Source: Acidovorax sp. RAC01 (lineage in GTDB: Bacteria > Pseudomonadota > Gammaproteobacteria > Burkholderiales > Burkholderiaceae_C). Taken from it: DNA of 64,000 nucleotides. Where the stretch lies: contig NZ_CP016447.1 in assembly GCF_001714725.1 (NCBI RefSeq), positions 1,999,001-2,063,000 on the forward strand, in the 5' to 3' direction. Positions 50,294-60,360 of the stretch are shown in pieces. The notes below the pieces were generated by a model. The model was not told the origin of the DNA and did not search any database. It was given only the letters and a program-made list of their open reading frames with translations. Every line of letters starts with the position of its first letter. The stretch's first letter is position 1. Position numbers and translations under genes: made by a program.

Positions 50294-51703
50294 ATGTCTG
50301 CCACCACCACCAGCGGGCGCCAGGGGCGTCTGCTCACCCTCTGGGCCCCGGAAGACAAATCGTTCTGGGAGCGCGAAGGCGAAGCCGTCGCCAAGCTCAA
50401 CCTGTGGATCTCGGTGCCCGCACTGTTCCTGGCCTTTGCCATCTGGCAGGTCTGGAGCGTGGTCGCCGTGAGCCTGCCCGGCCTGGGTTTCAAGTACTCG
50501 ACCAACCAGCTGTTCTGGCTGGCGGCAGCGCCCGCGCTCAGCGGCGCCACGCTGCGCATCTTCTACTCGTTCATGGTGCCGCTGGTCGGTGGCCGCCGCT
50601 GGACGGCGATCTCCACCGCCAGCTTGCTGATCCCTGCGATTGGCATCGGCTTTGCGGTGCAGGACAACACCACGGCCTACCCCACCATGCTCATCCTGGC
50701 GCTGCTGTGCGGCCTGGGCGGCGGCAACTTCAGCTCCAGCATGGCCAACATCAGCTTCTTCTTTCCGAAGGAGCGCAAGGGCTCGGCGCTGGGCGTGAAT
50801 GCGGGCCTCGGCAACCTGGGCGTGTCGGTGGTGCAGTTCCTGAGCCCCCTGGTCGTCACCGCAGGCATCTTCGGCATCTTTGGCGGCGAAGGCCAGACCA
50901 TCGTCAAGAACGGCCAGACCCTGCAGGTGTGGACGCAGAACGCCGCCTTCATCTGGGTGCCATGGATTGCGCTGACGGCGCTGGCCGCATGGTTCGGCAT
51001 GAACGACATCGCCGATGCCAAGGCATCGTTTGCCGCGCAGGCCGCCATCTTCCGCCGCAAGCACAACTGGCTGATGTGCGTGCTGTACCTGGGCACCTTC
51101 GGTTCGTTCATCGGCTACGCCGCGGGCTTTCCGCTGCTCATCAAGAGCCAGTTCCCCGGTGTGAACCCGCTGGCCTATGCGTGGCTGGGCCCGCTGGTGG
51201 GCGCTGTCATCCGCCCCTTTGGCGGCTGGCTGGCTGACAAGCTCGGCGGTGCACGCGTCACGCTGTGGAACTTCATCGTCATGGCGATTGCCGTGATGGG
51301 CGTGACGGTGTTCCTGCCCTCGGCAGGCAACGAGGGCCAGTTTGCGGGCTTTTTCGTGTGCTTTCTGGTGCTGTTCCTCACCACCGGCATCGGCAATGGC
51401 TCCACCTTCCGCATGATCCCCGTGATCTTCCTGACCGAAGCCATGCGCGGTGTGGACCCCCGCAACACTGCGGCCGTGGCCCAGGCCAACAAGGAAGGCA
51501 ACACCCTGGGCGCCGCCACGCTGGGTTTCACCGCCGCCATGGCGGCCTACGGCGGGTTTTTCATTCCCAAGAGCTACGGCAGTTCCATCGCCCTCACTGG
51601 CAGCCCCCACGCCGCGCTGTGGACGTTCTTTGCGTTCTACCTCGTCTGCATCGTGCTGACCTGGTGGTACTACGCCCGCAAGCACGCCGAGATGCCCTGC
51701 TGA
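50294..51703 (+). CDS. narK2: Nitrate/nitrite antiporter NarK2
   Basis: Major facilitator protein resembling E. coli NarK, which exchanges nitrate for nitrite. The 469-residue product has the N-terminal WAPEDKSFWEREGEAVAKLN, then RIFYSFMVPLVGGRRWTAIS near residue 93, GLGGGNFSSSMANISFFFPK near 140 and VNAGLGNLGVSVVQFLSP near 168 (nitrate signature). Together with narK1 it forms a tandem pair of both transporter types, as in some Pseudomonas; in other genera the two are fused into one chain. A 41-base gap with AAGGAG leads to narG. Confidence 0.94.
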   Translation: MSATTTSGRQGRLLTLWAPEDKSFWEREGEAVAKLNLWISVPALFLAFAIWQVWSVVAVSLPGLGFKYSTNQLFWLAAAPALSGATLRIFYSFMVPLVGGRRWTAISTASLLIPAIGIGFAVQDNTTAYPTMLILALLCGLGGGNFSSSMANISFFFPKERKGSALGVNAGLGNLGVSVVQFLSPLVVTAGIFGIFGGEGQTIVKNGQTLQVWTQNAAFIWVPWIALTALAAWFGMNDIADAKASFAAQAAIFRRKHNWLMCVLYLGTFGSFIGYAAGFPLLIKSQFPGVNPLAYAWLGPLVGAVIRPFGGWLADKLGGARVTLWNFIVMAIAVMGVTVFLPSAGNEGQFAGFFVCFLVLFLTTGIGNGSTFRMIPVIFLTEAMRGVDPRNTAAVAQANKEGNTLGAATLGFTAAMAAYGGFFIPKSYGSSIALTGSPHAALWTFFAFYLVCIVLTWWYYARKHAEMPC

Positions 51704-51744
51704 GCAGGCACACCCGACCAAGACAGCAGAACAAGGAGCCTCTG

Positions 51745-54700
51745 ATGAGCCACTTTCTCGACCGCCTTTCGTACTTCTCGCAGCCCCGCGAGACCTTTGC
51801 CCAAGGCCATGGCGAAACCAACGGCGAAGACCGCACCTGGGAAGATGCCTACCGCGACCGCTGGGCACACGACAAGATCGTGCGCAGCACCCACGGCGTG
51901 AACTGCACGGGCTCCTGCTCGTGGAAGATCTACGTCAAAGGCGGCATCGTCACCTGGGAAACCCAGCAAACCGACTACCCCCGCACCCGGCCCGACCTGC
52001 CCAACCACGAACCCCGTGGCTGCGCACGCGGCGCCAGCTACAGCTGGTACCTGTACAGCGCCAACCGCGTGAAGTACCCCATGGTGCGTGGCCGCCTGCT
52101 CAAGCACTGGCGCGCTGCCATCGCCCTGGCCAAGAGCCCGGTGGACGCCTGGGCCAGCATTGTCGAGAACGATGCCTCCAAGCGCGAATGGCAAAAGCAG
52201 CGCGGCCTGGGCGGCTTCGTGCGCAGCACCTGGGAAGAAGTCAACCAGATGATCGCCGCGGCCAATGTGTACACCATCAAGAAGCACGGCCCCGACCGCA
52301 TCATCGGCTTCTCGCCCATCCCGGCGATGTCGATGATTTCGTACGCTGCGGGTTCGCGTTACCTGAGCCTCATCGGCGGCGTGTGCATGAGTTTTTACGA
52401 CTGGTACTGCGACCTGCCCCCCAGCAGCCCCCAGACCTGGGGCGAGCAGACCGACGTGCCCGAAAGCGCCGACTGGTACAACAGCTCGTACATCATTGCC
52501 TGGGGCTCCAACGTGCCCCAGACGCGCACGCCCGACGCCCACTTTTTGACCGAGGTGCGCTACAAGGGCACCAAGGTCGTGTCCATCACGCCCGACTATT
52601 CCGAAGTCGCCAAGCTGGGCGACTTGTGGATGCACCCCAAGCAGGGCACCGATGCCGCCGTGGCCATGGCCATGGGCCACGTCATCCTGAAGGAGTTCTA
52701 TTTCAAGGACGGCGGCAAGGGCCGCTCGGCGTACTTTGACGACTACGCGCGCCGCTACACCGACCTGCCGCTTCTGGTGGTGCTGAAGGAAAAGACGCTG
52801 CCCGATGGCCGCACGGTGATGGTGCCCGACCGCTATGTGCGCGCCAGCGACTTCCCGGGCCAGCTCGACCAGTCCAACAACCCCGACTGGAAGACCGTGG
52901 GCTACGACGAGCTGGGCCAGGTCACGCTGCCCAACGGCTCCATCGGCTTCCGCTGGGGGGCAGACGGCCGCGCCGACCAGGGCCTGTGGAACCTGGAGAA
53001 CAAGGACGCGCGCACCGCCAATACCGTCAAGCTCAAGCTGTCGGTGATCGAGGATGGCGCACAGGCCCATGACGTGGCCGATGTCGCCTTCCCGTACTTT
53101 GGCGGCGTGGCAACGCCCAACTTCACGGCCAACGAACAAGGCGGCGACGTGATGGTGCGCCGCGTGCCGGTGTCCCACCTGGACCTGGCCGGGCACGAAG
53201 CCCAGGGCCGGGTGATGGTGGCCACCGTGTTCGACTTGCTGGCTGGCAACTACGGTATTGACCGGGGTCTGCCCGGCGAAGAGCAGGGCGTTACCTACGA
53301 CAGCGACCGCCCCTACACGCCCGCCTGGCAGGAAAAGATCACCGGTGTGCCGCGCGATCAGATCATCACCGTGGCCCGCCAGTTTGCCGACAACGCGCAC
53401 AAGACGCATGGAAAGTCCATGGTCATCATCGGTGCGGCCATGAACCACTGGTACCACAGTGACATGAACTACCGCGGCATCATCAACATGCTGATGCTGT
53501 GCGGCTGTATCGGCCAGAGCGGTGGCGGCTGGGCGCACTACGTGGGCCAGGAAAAGCTGCGCCCACAGACGGGCTGGACGGCGCTGGCCTTTGCGCTGGA
53601 CTGGATCCGCCCACCGCGCCAGATGAACAGCACCAGCTTCTTCTATGCCCACACCGACCAGTGGCGCTACGAGAAGCTGGGCATGGAGGAAGTCCTCTCG
53701 CCGCTGGCCGACAAGAAGGCTTACCACGGCGCGCAGATCGACTACAACGTGCGCGCCGAGCGCATGGGCTGGCTGCCATCGGCGCCCCAGCTCAAGACCA
53801 ACCCCATGCAGGTGGCCAAGGATGCCGCTGCAGCGGGCATGGACGCCAAGGATTACGTCGTCAAGTCTCTGAAGGACGGCACGCTCACCATGAGCTGCGA
53901 AGACCCAGACCATCCGTCCAACTGGCCGCGCAACATGTTTGTGTGGCGCTCCAACATTTTGGGCTCGTCGGGCAAGGGGCATGAGTATTTCCTCAAGCAC
54001 CTGCTGGGCACCACCCACGGCGTGCAGGGCAAGGACTTGGGCAAGGACGAAGCCAAGCCCGAGGAAGTGCAGTGGCACACCAACGCGCCCGAAGGCAAGC
54101 TGGACCTGCTGGTCACGCTCGACTTCCGCATGAGCACGACCTGCCTGTACTCCGACATCGTGCTGCCCACGGCCACCTGGTACGAGAAGAACGACCTCAA
54201 CACCAGCGACATGCACCCCTTCATCCACCCGCTGTCCACTGCGGTGGACCCTGCCTGGCAGGCCAGGAGCGACTGGGAGATCTACAAGGGTTTCGCCAAG
54301 GCCGTGAGCGAGGTCAGCGTGGGCCACCTGGGCGTCGAAAAGGACGTGGTGCTCACGCCCATCATGCACGACACGGCCGGTGAAATGGCCCAGCCCTATG
54401 GTGTGCGCGACTGGAAGCGGGGCGAGTGCGAACTCATCCCCGGCAAGACAGCGCCGCAGGTCACGGTGGTCGAACGCGACTACCCCAACCTCTACAAACG
54501 CTTCACCGCGCTGGGCCCGCTGATGGAGAAGGTGGGCAACGGCGGCAAGGGCATCGGCTGGAACACGCAGACCGAGGTGGGCCAGCTGGGTGACCTGAAC
54601 GGCCGCGTGAAGGAAGAGGGCGTGACGCAGGGCATGCCCCGCATCGTGACCGACATCGACGCCACCGAAGTGGTGATGATGCTGGCGCCTGAGACCAACG

Positions 54701-55548
54701 GCCACGTGGCCTGCAAGGCCTGGGAGGCCCTGGGCAAGCAGACCGGGCGCGACCATGTGCACCTGGCGCTGCACCGCGAGGACGAGAAGATCCGCTTCCG
54801 CGACATCCAGGCGCAGCCGCGCAAGATCATCAGCTCGCCCACCTGGTCTGGCCTGGAGAGTGAAAAGGTCAGCTACAACGCGGGCTACACCAACGTGCAC
54901 GAGTACATCCCATGGCGCACGCTCACGGGCCGCCAGCAGTTCTACCAGGACCACCCCTGGATGCGCGACTTCGGCGAAGGCTTTGTGAGCTACCGCCCAC
55001 CGGTGCACCTCAAGACGCTGGAAGAAGTCGAGGGCAAGAAGCCCAACGGCCACCGCGAGATCGCGTTGAACTTCATCACGCCGCACCAGAAGTGGGGCAT
55101 CCACAGCACGTACAGCGACAACCTGATGATGCTCACGCTGAACCGGGGCGGATCGGTGGTGTGGCTGAGCGAAGACGACGCCAAGGTGGCGGGCATCGTG
55201 GACAACGACTGGGTGGAGCTGTTCAACGCCAACGGTGCCATTGCGGCCCGCGCGGTGGTGAGCCAGCGCGTGAACCCCGGCATGGTGATGATGTACCACT
55301 CGCAAGAGAAGATCATCAACACCCCTGGCTCCGAGATCACCGGCACCCGTGGCGGTATCCACAACTCGGTCACGCGCATCGTGCTCAAGCCCACCCACAT
55401 GATTGGCGGCTACGCACAGTACAGCTACGGCTTCAACTACTACGGAACCATCGGCACCAACCGCGACGAGTTCGTGCTGGTGCGCAAGATGGACCGGATC
55501 GATTGGCTCGATGACGAGCCTGTATCCAGCACCGCAGCCCACGCCTGA
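51745..55548 (+). CDS. narG: Respiratory nitrate reductase alpha subunit
   Basis: Catalytic molybdenum subunit reducing nitrate to nitrite at the cytoplasmic face of the membrane. The 1267-residue product carries the FS0 iron-sulphur ligands at H50, C54, C58 and C93, matching E. coli NarG, in HGVNCTGSCSWKIYVKGG and EPRGCARGASYS. The molybdopterin domains follow, with DWYNSSYIIAWGSNVPQTRT near residue 245 and MGGYAQ-type C-terminal sequence HMIGGYAQYSYGFNYYG. The frame is open upstream inside narK2; the ATG at 51745 has an AAGGAG site and the correct N-terminus. It should bind a bis-MGD cofactor. Confidence 0.98.
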   Translation: MSHFLDRLSYFSQPRETFAQGHGETNGEDRTWEDAYRDRWAHDKIVRSTHGVNCTGSCSWKIYVKGGIVTWETQQTDYPRTRPDLPNHEPRGCARGASYSWYLYSANRVKYPMVRGRLLKHWRAAIALAKSPVDAWASIVENDASKREWQKQRGLGGFVRSTWEEVNQMIAAANVYTIKKHGPDRIIGFSPIPAMSMISYAAGSRYLSLIGGVCMSFYDWYCDLPPSSPQTWGEQTDVPESADWYNSSYIIAWGSNVPQTRTPDAHFLTEVRYKGTKVVSITPDYSEVAKLGDLWMHPKQGTDAAVAMAMGHVILKEFYFKDGGKGRSAYFDDYARRYTDLPLLVVLKEKTLPDGRTVMVPDRYVRASDFPGQLDQSNNPDWKTVGYDELGQVTLPNGSIGFRWGADGRADQGLWNLENKDARTANTVKLKLSVIEDGAQAHDVADVAFPYFGGVATPNFTANEQGGDVMVRRVPVSHLDLAGHEAQGRVMVATVFDLLAGNYGIDRGLPGEEQGVTYDSDRPYTPAWQEKITGVPRDQIITVARQFADNAHKTHGKSMVIIGAAMNHWYHSDMNYRGIINMLMLCGCIGQSGGGWAHYVGQEKLRPQTGWTALAFALDWIRPPRQMNSTSFFYAHTDQWRYEKLGMEEVLSPLADKKAYHGAQIDYNVRAERMGWLPSAPQLKTNPMQVAKDAAAAGMDAKDYVVKSLKDGTLTMSCEDPDHPSNWPRNMFVWRSNILGSSGKGHEYFLKHLLGTTHGVQGKDLGKDEAKPEEVQWHTNAPEGKLDLLVTLDFRMSTTCLYSDIVLPTATWYEKNDLNTSDMHPFIHPLSTAVDPAWQARSDWEIYKGFAKAVSEVSVGHLGVEKDVVLTPIMHDTAGEMAQPYGVRDWKRGECELIPGKTAPQVTVVERDYPNLYKRFTALGPLMEKVGNGGKGIGWNTQTEVGQLGDLNGRVKEEGVTQGMPRIVTDIDATEVVMMLAPETNGHVACKAWEALGKQTGRDHVHLALHREDEKIRFRDIQAQPRKIISSPTWSGLESEKVSYNAGYTNVHEYIPWRTLTGRQQFYQDHPWMRDFGEGFVSYRPPVHLKTLEEVEGKKPNGHREIALNFITPHQKWGIHSTYSDNLMMLTLNRGGSVVWLSEDDAKVAGIVDNDWVELFNANGAIAARAVVSQRVNPGMVMMYHSQEKIINTPGSEITGTRGGIHNSVTRIVLKPTHMIGGYAQYSYGFNYYGTIGTNRDEFVLVRKMDRIDWLDDEPVSSTAAHA

Positions 55549-55565
55549 AGCCAAGGAGAAACACG

Positions 55566-57089
55566 ATGAAAATTCGCGCACAAATCGGCATGGTGCTGAA
55601 CCTGGACAAGTGCATTGGTTGCCACACCTGTTCCGTCACCTGCAAGAACGTTTGGACCAGCCGCCCCGGGGTGGAATACGCTTGGTTCAACAACGTCGAA
55701 ACCAAGCCCGGCATCGGCTACCCCAAGGAATGGGAAAACCAGGACAAGTGGAATGGCGGCTGGGTGCGCAACCCAGACGGCTCCATCGCCCCCCGCCAGG
55801 GCGGCAAGTGGAAGCTGCTCATGCGCATCTTCGCCAACCCCAATCTGCCGCAGATCGACGACTACTACGAGCCCTTCACGTTCGACTACGACCACCTGCA
55901 GTCCGCGCCTGAAACCAAGGCCGCACCCACGGCCCGCCCGCGCAGCCTGATCACCGGCAAGCGCATGGAGAAGATCGAATGGGGCCCCAACTGGGAAGAA
56001 ATCCTGGGCGGCGAGTTCAGCAAGCGCAGCAAGGACAAGAACTTCGACGATGTGCAAAAGGACATCTACGGCCAGTTCGAAAACACCTTCATGATGTACC
56101 TGCCCCGCCTGTGCGAGCACTGCCTGAACCCGGCGTGTGTGGCATCGTGCCCCAGTGGCTCGATCTACAAGCGCGAGGAAGACGGCATCGTGCTGATCGA
56201 CCAGGACAAGTGCCGCGGCTGGCGCATGTGTGTCAGCGGCTGCCCCTACAAGAAGATCTACTACAACTGGCAATCGGGCAAGGCCGAGAAGTGCATCTTC
56301 TGCTACCCGCGCATCGAAGCGGGCCAACCGACCGTGTGCTCGGAAACCTGCGTGGGACGCATCCGGTATCTCGGCGTGCTGCTGTATGACGCAGACCGCA
56401 TCCAGGAGGCCGCCAGCGTGGAACGCGACCGCGACCTGTACCAGGCCCAGCTCGACATCTTTCTGAATCCGAACGACCCCGATGTCATCAAGCAGGCCCG
56501 CATCGACGGTATCCCGGACAGCTGGATGGACGCCGCCCGCAACAGCCCCGTCTACAAGATGGCGGTGGACTGGAAGGTGGCCCTGCCGCTGCACCCCGAG
56601 TACCGCACGCTGCCCATGGTCTGGTATGTGCCGCCGCTCTCTCCCATCACGGCTGCTGCCAACGCGGGCCATGTGGGCGTGAATGGGGAGATCCCGGATG
56701 TGTCGCAGCTGCGCATTCCCGTGCAGTACCTGGCCAACCTGCTCACTGCAGGCGACACCGGCCCCGTGGTGCGCGCGCTGGAGCGCATGCTGGCCATGCG
56801 CACCTACCAGCGCGACAAGCATGTGGAGCAGCGCCAGAACCTGTCGGTGCTGCAGCAGGCGGGCCTGTCGATGGCCGAGGTCGAGGAGATGTACCACGTG
56901 ATGGCGATTGCCAACTACGAGGACCGCTTCGTCATCCCATCGGCCCACCGCGAGTACGCCGAAAACGCGTTCGACATCCGGGGCGGTTGCGGCTTCTCGT
57001 TTGGCAACGGTTGCTCCGACGGCGCCACAGAGACCAGCATGTTCGGCGGCAAGAAGCCAAGAACGATCCCGATCAAGGCAACGGTCTGA
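55566..57089 (+). CDS. narH: Respiratory nitrate reductase beta subunit
   Basis: Iron-sulphur electron-transfer subunit. The 507-residue product has four Cys groups: C16, C19, C22 and C26 in CIGCHTCSVTC; CEHCLNPACVASCPSG near residue 182; CRGWRMCVSGCPYKK near 215, where Trp replaces a Cys as expected for the [3Fe-4S] cluster; and CIFCYP with CSETCVGR near 242-262. It begins 17 bases after narG. Confidence 0.98.
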   Translation: MKIRAQIGMVLNLDKCIGCHTCSVTCKNVWTSRPGVEYAWFNNVETKPGIGYPKEWENQDKWNGGWVRNPDGSIAPRQGGKWKLLMRIFANPNLPQIDDYYEPFTFDYDHLQSAPETKAAPTARPRSLITGKRMEKIEWGPNWEEILGGEFSKRSKDKNFDDVQKDIYGQFENTFMMYLPRLCEHCLNPACVASCPSGSIYKREEDGIVLIDQDKCRGWRMCVSGCPYKKIYYNWQSGKAEKCIFCYPRIEAGQPTVCSETCVGRIRYLGVLLYDADRIQEAASVERDRDLYQAQLDIFLNPNDPDVIKQARIDGIPDSWMDAARNSPVYKMAVDWKVALPLHPEYRTLPMVWYVPPLSPITAAANAGHVGVNGEIPDVSQLRIPVQYLANLLTAGDTGPVVRALERMLAMRTYQRDKHVEQRQNLSVLQQAGLSMAEVEEMYHVMAIANYEDRFVIPSAHREYAENAFDIRGGCGFSFGNGCSDGATETSMFGGKKPRTIPIKATV

Positions 57090-57112
57090 AGCACACGCAA
57101 AAAGGAATCACC

Positions 57113-57814
57113 ATGTTCAAGAAGAACCCGACCTCTTTGCGCCTGACCCTGCGCGCGCTGGGCTATTTGCTGAGCTACCCCGATGCGCAACTGCGTAGCG
57201 TGATGCCACAGCTCATCGACGCTCTGCAGGCAGAGCAAGCCCTGACGGCCGAGCGCATGGGTGAGCTGAAGGCGGTGTGCGAGCACCTGGCTGCACTCGA
57301 CCCGCTGGAAGCCGAAGCCCGCTACGTGGACAACTTCGACCGCGGCCGCCAGACCTCGCTGCACCTGTTCGAGCATGTGCACGGCGACTCGCGTGACCGC
57401 GGGCCGGCGCTCATCGACCTGCTGCAGACCTACGAAAAGGCCGGCCTGAAGTTCGACGCGGAGGAGTTGCCCGACCACCTGCCCGTGGTGCTGGAGTTCG
57501 CCTCCACCCAGCCGCCTGAAGTGGCCAAGGAATTCCTGGGCGAGATGGCCCACATCCTGAACGCGCTGTTCAGCGCGCTGGTAGGCCGCAGCAGCCCCTA
57601 CGCCAGCGTGATTGCCGCCGTGCTCGAAGTCTCGGGCCAGCGTGTGCAGTCGGTGGCACTCACGCCCGAGCCGCCCATGGACGAGGTCTGGGCCGAGCCC
57701 GAAGCGTTTGGCGGTTGCAGCACCCAGGGGCAGTCCAAGCCCGAGCAGCCCCAACCGATGCGTTTTGTTCGTACCCCCCGCGCAGAGCGGGCCCCGGAAG
57801 GAGTCTCCGTATGA
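57113..57814 (+). CDS. narJ: Nitrate reductase assembly chaperone NarJ
   Basis: Dedicated chaperone that holds apo-NarGH and assists molybdenum cofactor insertion; not part of the final enzyme. The 233-residue product is mainly helical with RALGYLLSYPDAQL near residue 14, YVDNFDRGRQTSLHLFEHVH near 71 (the family signature) and HILNALFSALVGR near 148. The tail is Pro/Gln/Arg-rich. The chosen ATG follows AAAGGA; the stop overlaps narI (ATGA). Confidence 0.96.
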   Translation: MFKKNPTSLRLTLRALGYLLSYPDAQLRSVMPQLIDALQAEQALTAERMGELKAVCEHLAALDPLEAEARYVDNFDRGRQTSLHLFEHVHGDSRDRGPALIDLLQTYEKAGLKFDAEELPDHLPVVLEFASTQPPEVAKEFLGEMAHILNALFSALVGRSSPYASVIAAVLEVSGQRVQSVALTPEPPMDEVWAEPEAFGGCSTQGQSKPEQPQPMRFVRTPRAERAPEGVSV

Positions 57815-58542
57815 CCGCCTGGCTTGATACCCTGTTGTTCGGCATCTATCCCTACATTTGCCTGGCCGTGTTCTTCATTGGCAGCTGGGCACGGTTTGAC
57901 CGCGACCAGTACACCTGGAAGAGCGACTCCTCGCAGCTGCTGCGCACCGGCAGCCTGCGCTGGGGCAGCAACCTGTTCCATGTGGGCGTGCTGTTCCTGT
58001 TCTTCGGGCACACGGTGGGCATGCTCACGCCGCACTTCCTGTACGAAGCCTTCATCACCGCAGGCGCCAAGCAGATCATGGCGATGGTGACGGGGGGTAT
58101 TGCGGGTGTGCTGGCCTTCATCGGCCTGTCGATCCTGCTGCACCGCCGCCTCTTCGATGAGCGTATCCGCGCTACCTCCAAGGCCAGCGACATCCTGATC
58201 CTGGTGCTGCTGTGGCTGCAGCTGGCGCTGGGCCTGGCCACCATTCCGCTGTCGGCGCAGCATCTGGATGGCTCCATGATGATGAAGCTGGCCGAATGGG
58301 GCCAGCGCGTGGTCACCTTCCGCAGCGGCGGTGTGGAGTTGCTGGCTGAAGCCGGCTGGATCTTCAAGGCCCACATGTTCCTGGGCATGACGATCTTCCT
58401 GGTCTTCCCGTTCACCCGGCTGGTGCACGTGTGGAGCGGCTTCGGCACGCTGGCGTACTTGCTGCGCCCCTACCAGGTGGTGCGTGCGCGCCGCCTGAAC
58501 CTGCCCCCGGGCCACATGCAGTCGCAAGACCGCCGCGCCTGA
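57811..58542 (+). CDS. narI: Respiratory nitrate reductase gamma subunit (cytochrome b)
   Basis: Membrane subunit that oxidises quinol and anchors NarGH. The 243-residue product has five hydrophobic helices and the four haem-b ligands at H57, H67, H188 and H206, one residue offset from E. coli (56, 66, 187, 205), in NLFHVGVLFLFFGHTVGM and FKAHMFLGMTIF..RLVHVW. GGAAGGAG precedes the ATG. A parvulin-type gene follows after 27 bases. Confidence 0.98.
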   Translation: MTAWLDTLLFGIYPYICLAVFFIGSWARFDRDQYTWKSDSSQLLRTGSLRWGSNLFHVGVLFLFFGHTVGMLTPHFLYEAFITAGAKQIMAMVTGGIAGVLAFIGLSILLHRRLFDERIRATSKASDILILVLLWLQLALGLATIPLSAQHLDGSMMMKLAEWGQRVVTFRSGGVELLAEAGWIFKAHMFLGMTIFLVFPFTRLVHVWSGFGTLAYLLRPYQVVRARRLNLPPGHMQSQDRRA

Positions 58543-58569
58543 AATCCACCGACTATCAAGGAGTACACC

Positions 58570-59511
58570 ATGAGCGGATGTGGAACCGGGAGCTGCGGAT
58601 GCGGCTCCACCGAATCCAGCAATGCGGCACCCGCCAGCACGCTGACGCCCACGCAGGCGGCAGCCTATGAGGCGCTGTCGGCATCGATGGCGGATGCGCC
58701 CATGCTGGTACCCAGCGCCAGCGTGTCGCCAGCAGGCAGCTTTGCCGCCGCACCGGTGGCGCGCATCAACGGCGTGGCGCTGAACAGCCCGCAGGAACTG
58801 CTGGACGAGGAATCCCTGCGCCAGCGCGCCTGTACCGAGCTGCTGCGCCAGGCTGCACAGCAGGCCGGCCTGCTGTCACACGACGATGCCCCGGGCAGCG
58901 GTAGCGCCATCAGCGCAGACGCGTCGAGCGCCATCGAGCAGCTGCTCGAGCGCGAGCTGGCTATCCCCGAGCCATCTGAACAAGCCTGCCGCCGCTACCA
59001 CGACGCACACCCCGCAGCGCACGCCCAGGGCGAGCGCACCCACCTGCGCCACGTGCTCTTTGCCGTAACGCCCGGTGTGGATGTGAAGCAGCTGCGCCTG
59101 CGCGCCGAGGCCATGCTGATCGACCTGCGCTGCGCAGACGACGGCGGCGCCAGGTTTGCCGAAGCCGCTGCACAGTGGTCCAACTGCCCCAGCGGCCAGC
59201 ACGGCGGCGACCTGGGCTGGCTCACCCGCGCGGACTGCGCCCCCGAGTTTGCCCGCGAGGTGTTTGGCAGCGCCGAGATCGGCGTGCTGGCGCGCCTGGT
59301 GCACAGCCGCTTTGGACTGCACGTGGTGGAAGTGGTGGCGCGCGACCCGGGTCAGCAGCCTGCGTTTGAAGAGGTGCGCCAGGCCATTGCGCTCACGCTG
59401 CGCCAGCAGGCCTGGGTGAACGCACTGCGCCAATACCTGCAACTGCTGGCCGGAGCGGCCGTGGTCGAAGGTGTATCGCTCGACGCTGCAGAGTCGCCAC
59501 TGGTGCAGTAG
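58570..59511 (+). CDS. Parvulin-type peptidyl-prolyl isomerase (NifM-like) of the nar operon
   Basis: The 313-residue product has a Cys-rich N-terminus (MSGCGTGSCGCGS, four Cys in 13 residues) and an Ala-rich linker. A NifM/SurA-like helical part (about 60-150) is followed by a parvulin domain with HLRHVLFAVTPGVD near residue 158, GGDLGWLTRADCAPEFAREVF near 215 and SRFGLHVVEV near 252. No signal peptide is seen, so it is probably cytoplasmic. As the last gene after narI with an AAGGAG site, it likely helps mature the nitrate reductase; the role is inferred from context. Confidence 0.88.
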   Translation: MSGCGTGSCGCGSTESSNAAPASTLTPTQAAAYEALSASMADAPMLVPSASVSPAGSFAAAPVARINGVALNSPQELLDEESLRQRACTELLRQAAQQAGLLSHDDAPGSGSAISADASSAIEQLLERELAIPEPSEQACRRYHDAHPAAHAQGERTHLRHVLFAVTPGVDVKQLRLRAEAMLIDLRCADDGGARFAEAAAQWSNCPSGQHGGDLGWLTRADCAPEFAREVFGSAEIGVLARLVHSRFGLHVVEVVARDPGQQPAFEEVRQAIALTLRQQAWVNALRQYLQLLAGAAVVEGVSLDAAESPLVQ

Positions 59512-59543
59512 CGGTAACTGACGTCACCAACTGCAAGAAATGT

Positions 59544-60218
59544 ATGCCCGATGAACTGCTAGCCCGCCTGCGGCGTTTCCACGACGATGCGTTCCCGCAG
59601 TACCGGCAAACCTTCCAGGCCCTGGTCGACGAGGGGCAGCACCCAACCACGCTGTTCATCGGGTGTTCCGACTCGCGCCTGGTGCCTTACCTGCTGACGG
59701 GCGCCGGGCCGGGCGAGCTGTTTCTGGTGCGCAATGTGGGGGCGTTCATCCCGCCGTACGACGGATCGCACGGCCACCATGGCACCACTGCGGCGATCGA
59801 ATTCGCCGTGCTCAACCTGCATGTGCGCCGCATCATCGTGTGCGGCCACAGTCACTGTGGGGCTATCAAGGCGATGTATGGTGAGGTGTCGCCCGAGGCC
59901 CCCAACCTCAACCGCTGGCTCGACCTGGGGCGCGAAGCCTTGCTGCCCGTGCAGCCTGGCCCCGAGGCGTTGCGTCGCACCGAGCAACGCGCGGTGGTGC
60001 TGCAGCTCGAGCGCCTCATGGAGTACCCCATGGTGCGCAGCCGCGTGCAGGCAGGGCAGATAAGCCTGCATGGGTGGCACTACGTGATCGAGGAGGGCGA
60101 GGTCCATGTGTTCGACGTCCAGACCGGCGGTTTTGTGCCGGCTTCGCTGGCCGACAACAGCGGAACAGGGCCGTACCAGCCCTACGTGGAACACGACGGC
60201 CAGATCCTTGCGGAGTAG
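59544..60218 (+). CDS. Beta-class carbonic anhydrase
   Basis: Zinc enzyme interconverting CO2 and bicarbonate. The 224-residue product shows the zinc ligands C41, H102 and C105 with the Asp-Arg pair D43/R45, in IGCSDSRLVPYL and VCGHSHCGAIKAMY. There is no signal peptide. It lies 32 bases after the isomerase gene on the same strand, so read-through from the nar operon is possible; a TGACGTCA palindrome occurs just before it. Confidence 0.95.
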   Translation: MPDELLARLRRFHDDAFPQYRQTFQALVDEGQHPTTLFIGCSDSRLVPYLLTGAGPGELFLVRNVGAFIPPYDGSHGHHGTTAAIEFAVLNLHVRRIIVCGHSHCGAIKAMYGEVSPEAPNLNRWLDLGREALLPVQPGPEALRRTEQRAVVLQLERLMEYPMVRSRVQAGQISLHGWHYVIEEGEVHVFDVQTGGFVPASLADNSGTGPYQPYVEHDGQILAE

Positions 60219-60360
60219 CGCTGCAGGGTGCATGCTCACGGCTCTGGCGCGCTCGTGTCTTGCCGCCGGTCGCACCGTCTTCGGGCTCCGCGGGCATGCA
60301 TTGGCGCCTTGTTGACCAAGCGCAATGCCGCCGCCGCCCCAACCCCAATCATCTGCACCC

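Noticed and set aside
60312..60325. TTGACCAAGCGCAA as an FNR site before nrdJ
   Set aside because: Only the left half-site matches; the right half (CGCAA) is too far from consensus.
60219..60360. Cobalamin riboswitch upstream of the B12-dependent reductase
   Set aside because: The gap is only 142 bases and lacks a recognisable B12 box; only a small GCATGC-type inverted repeat is present.
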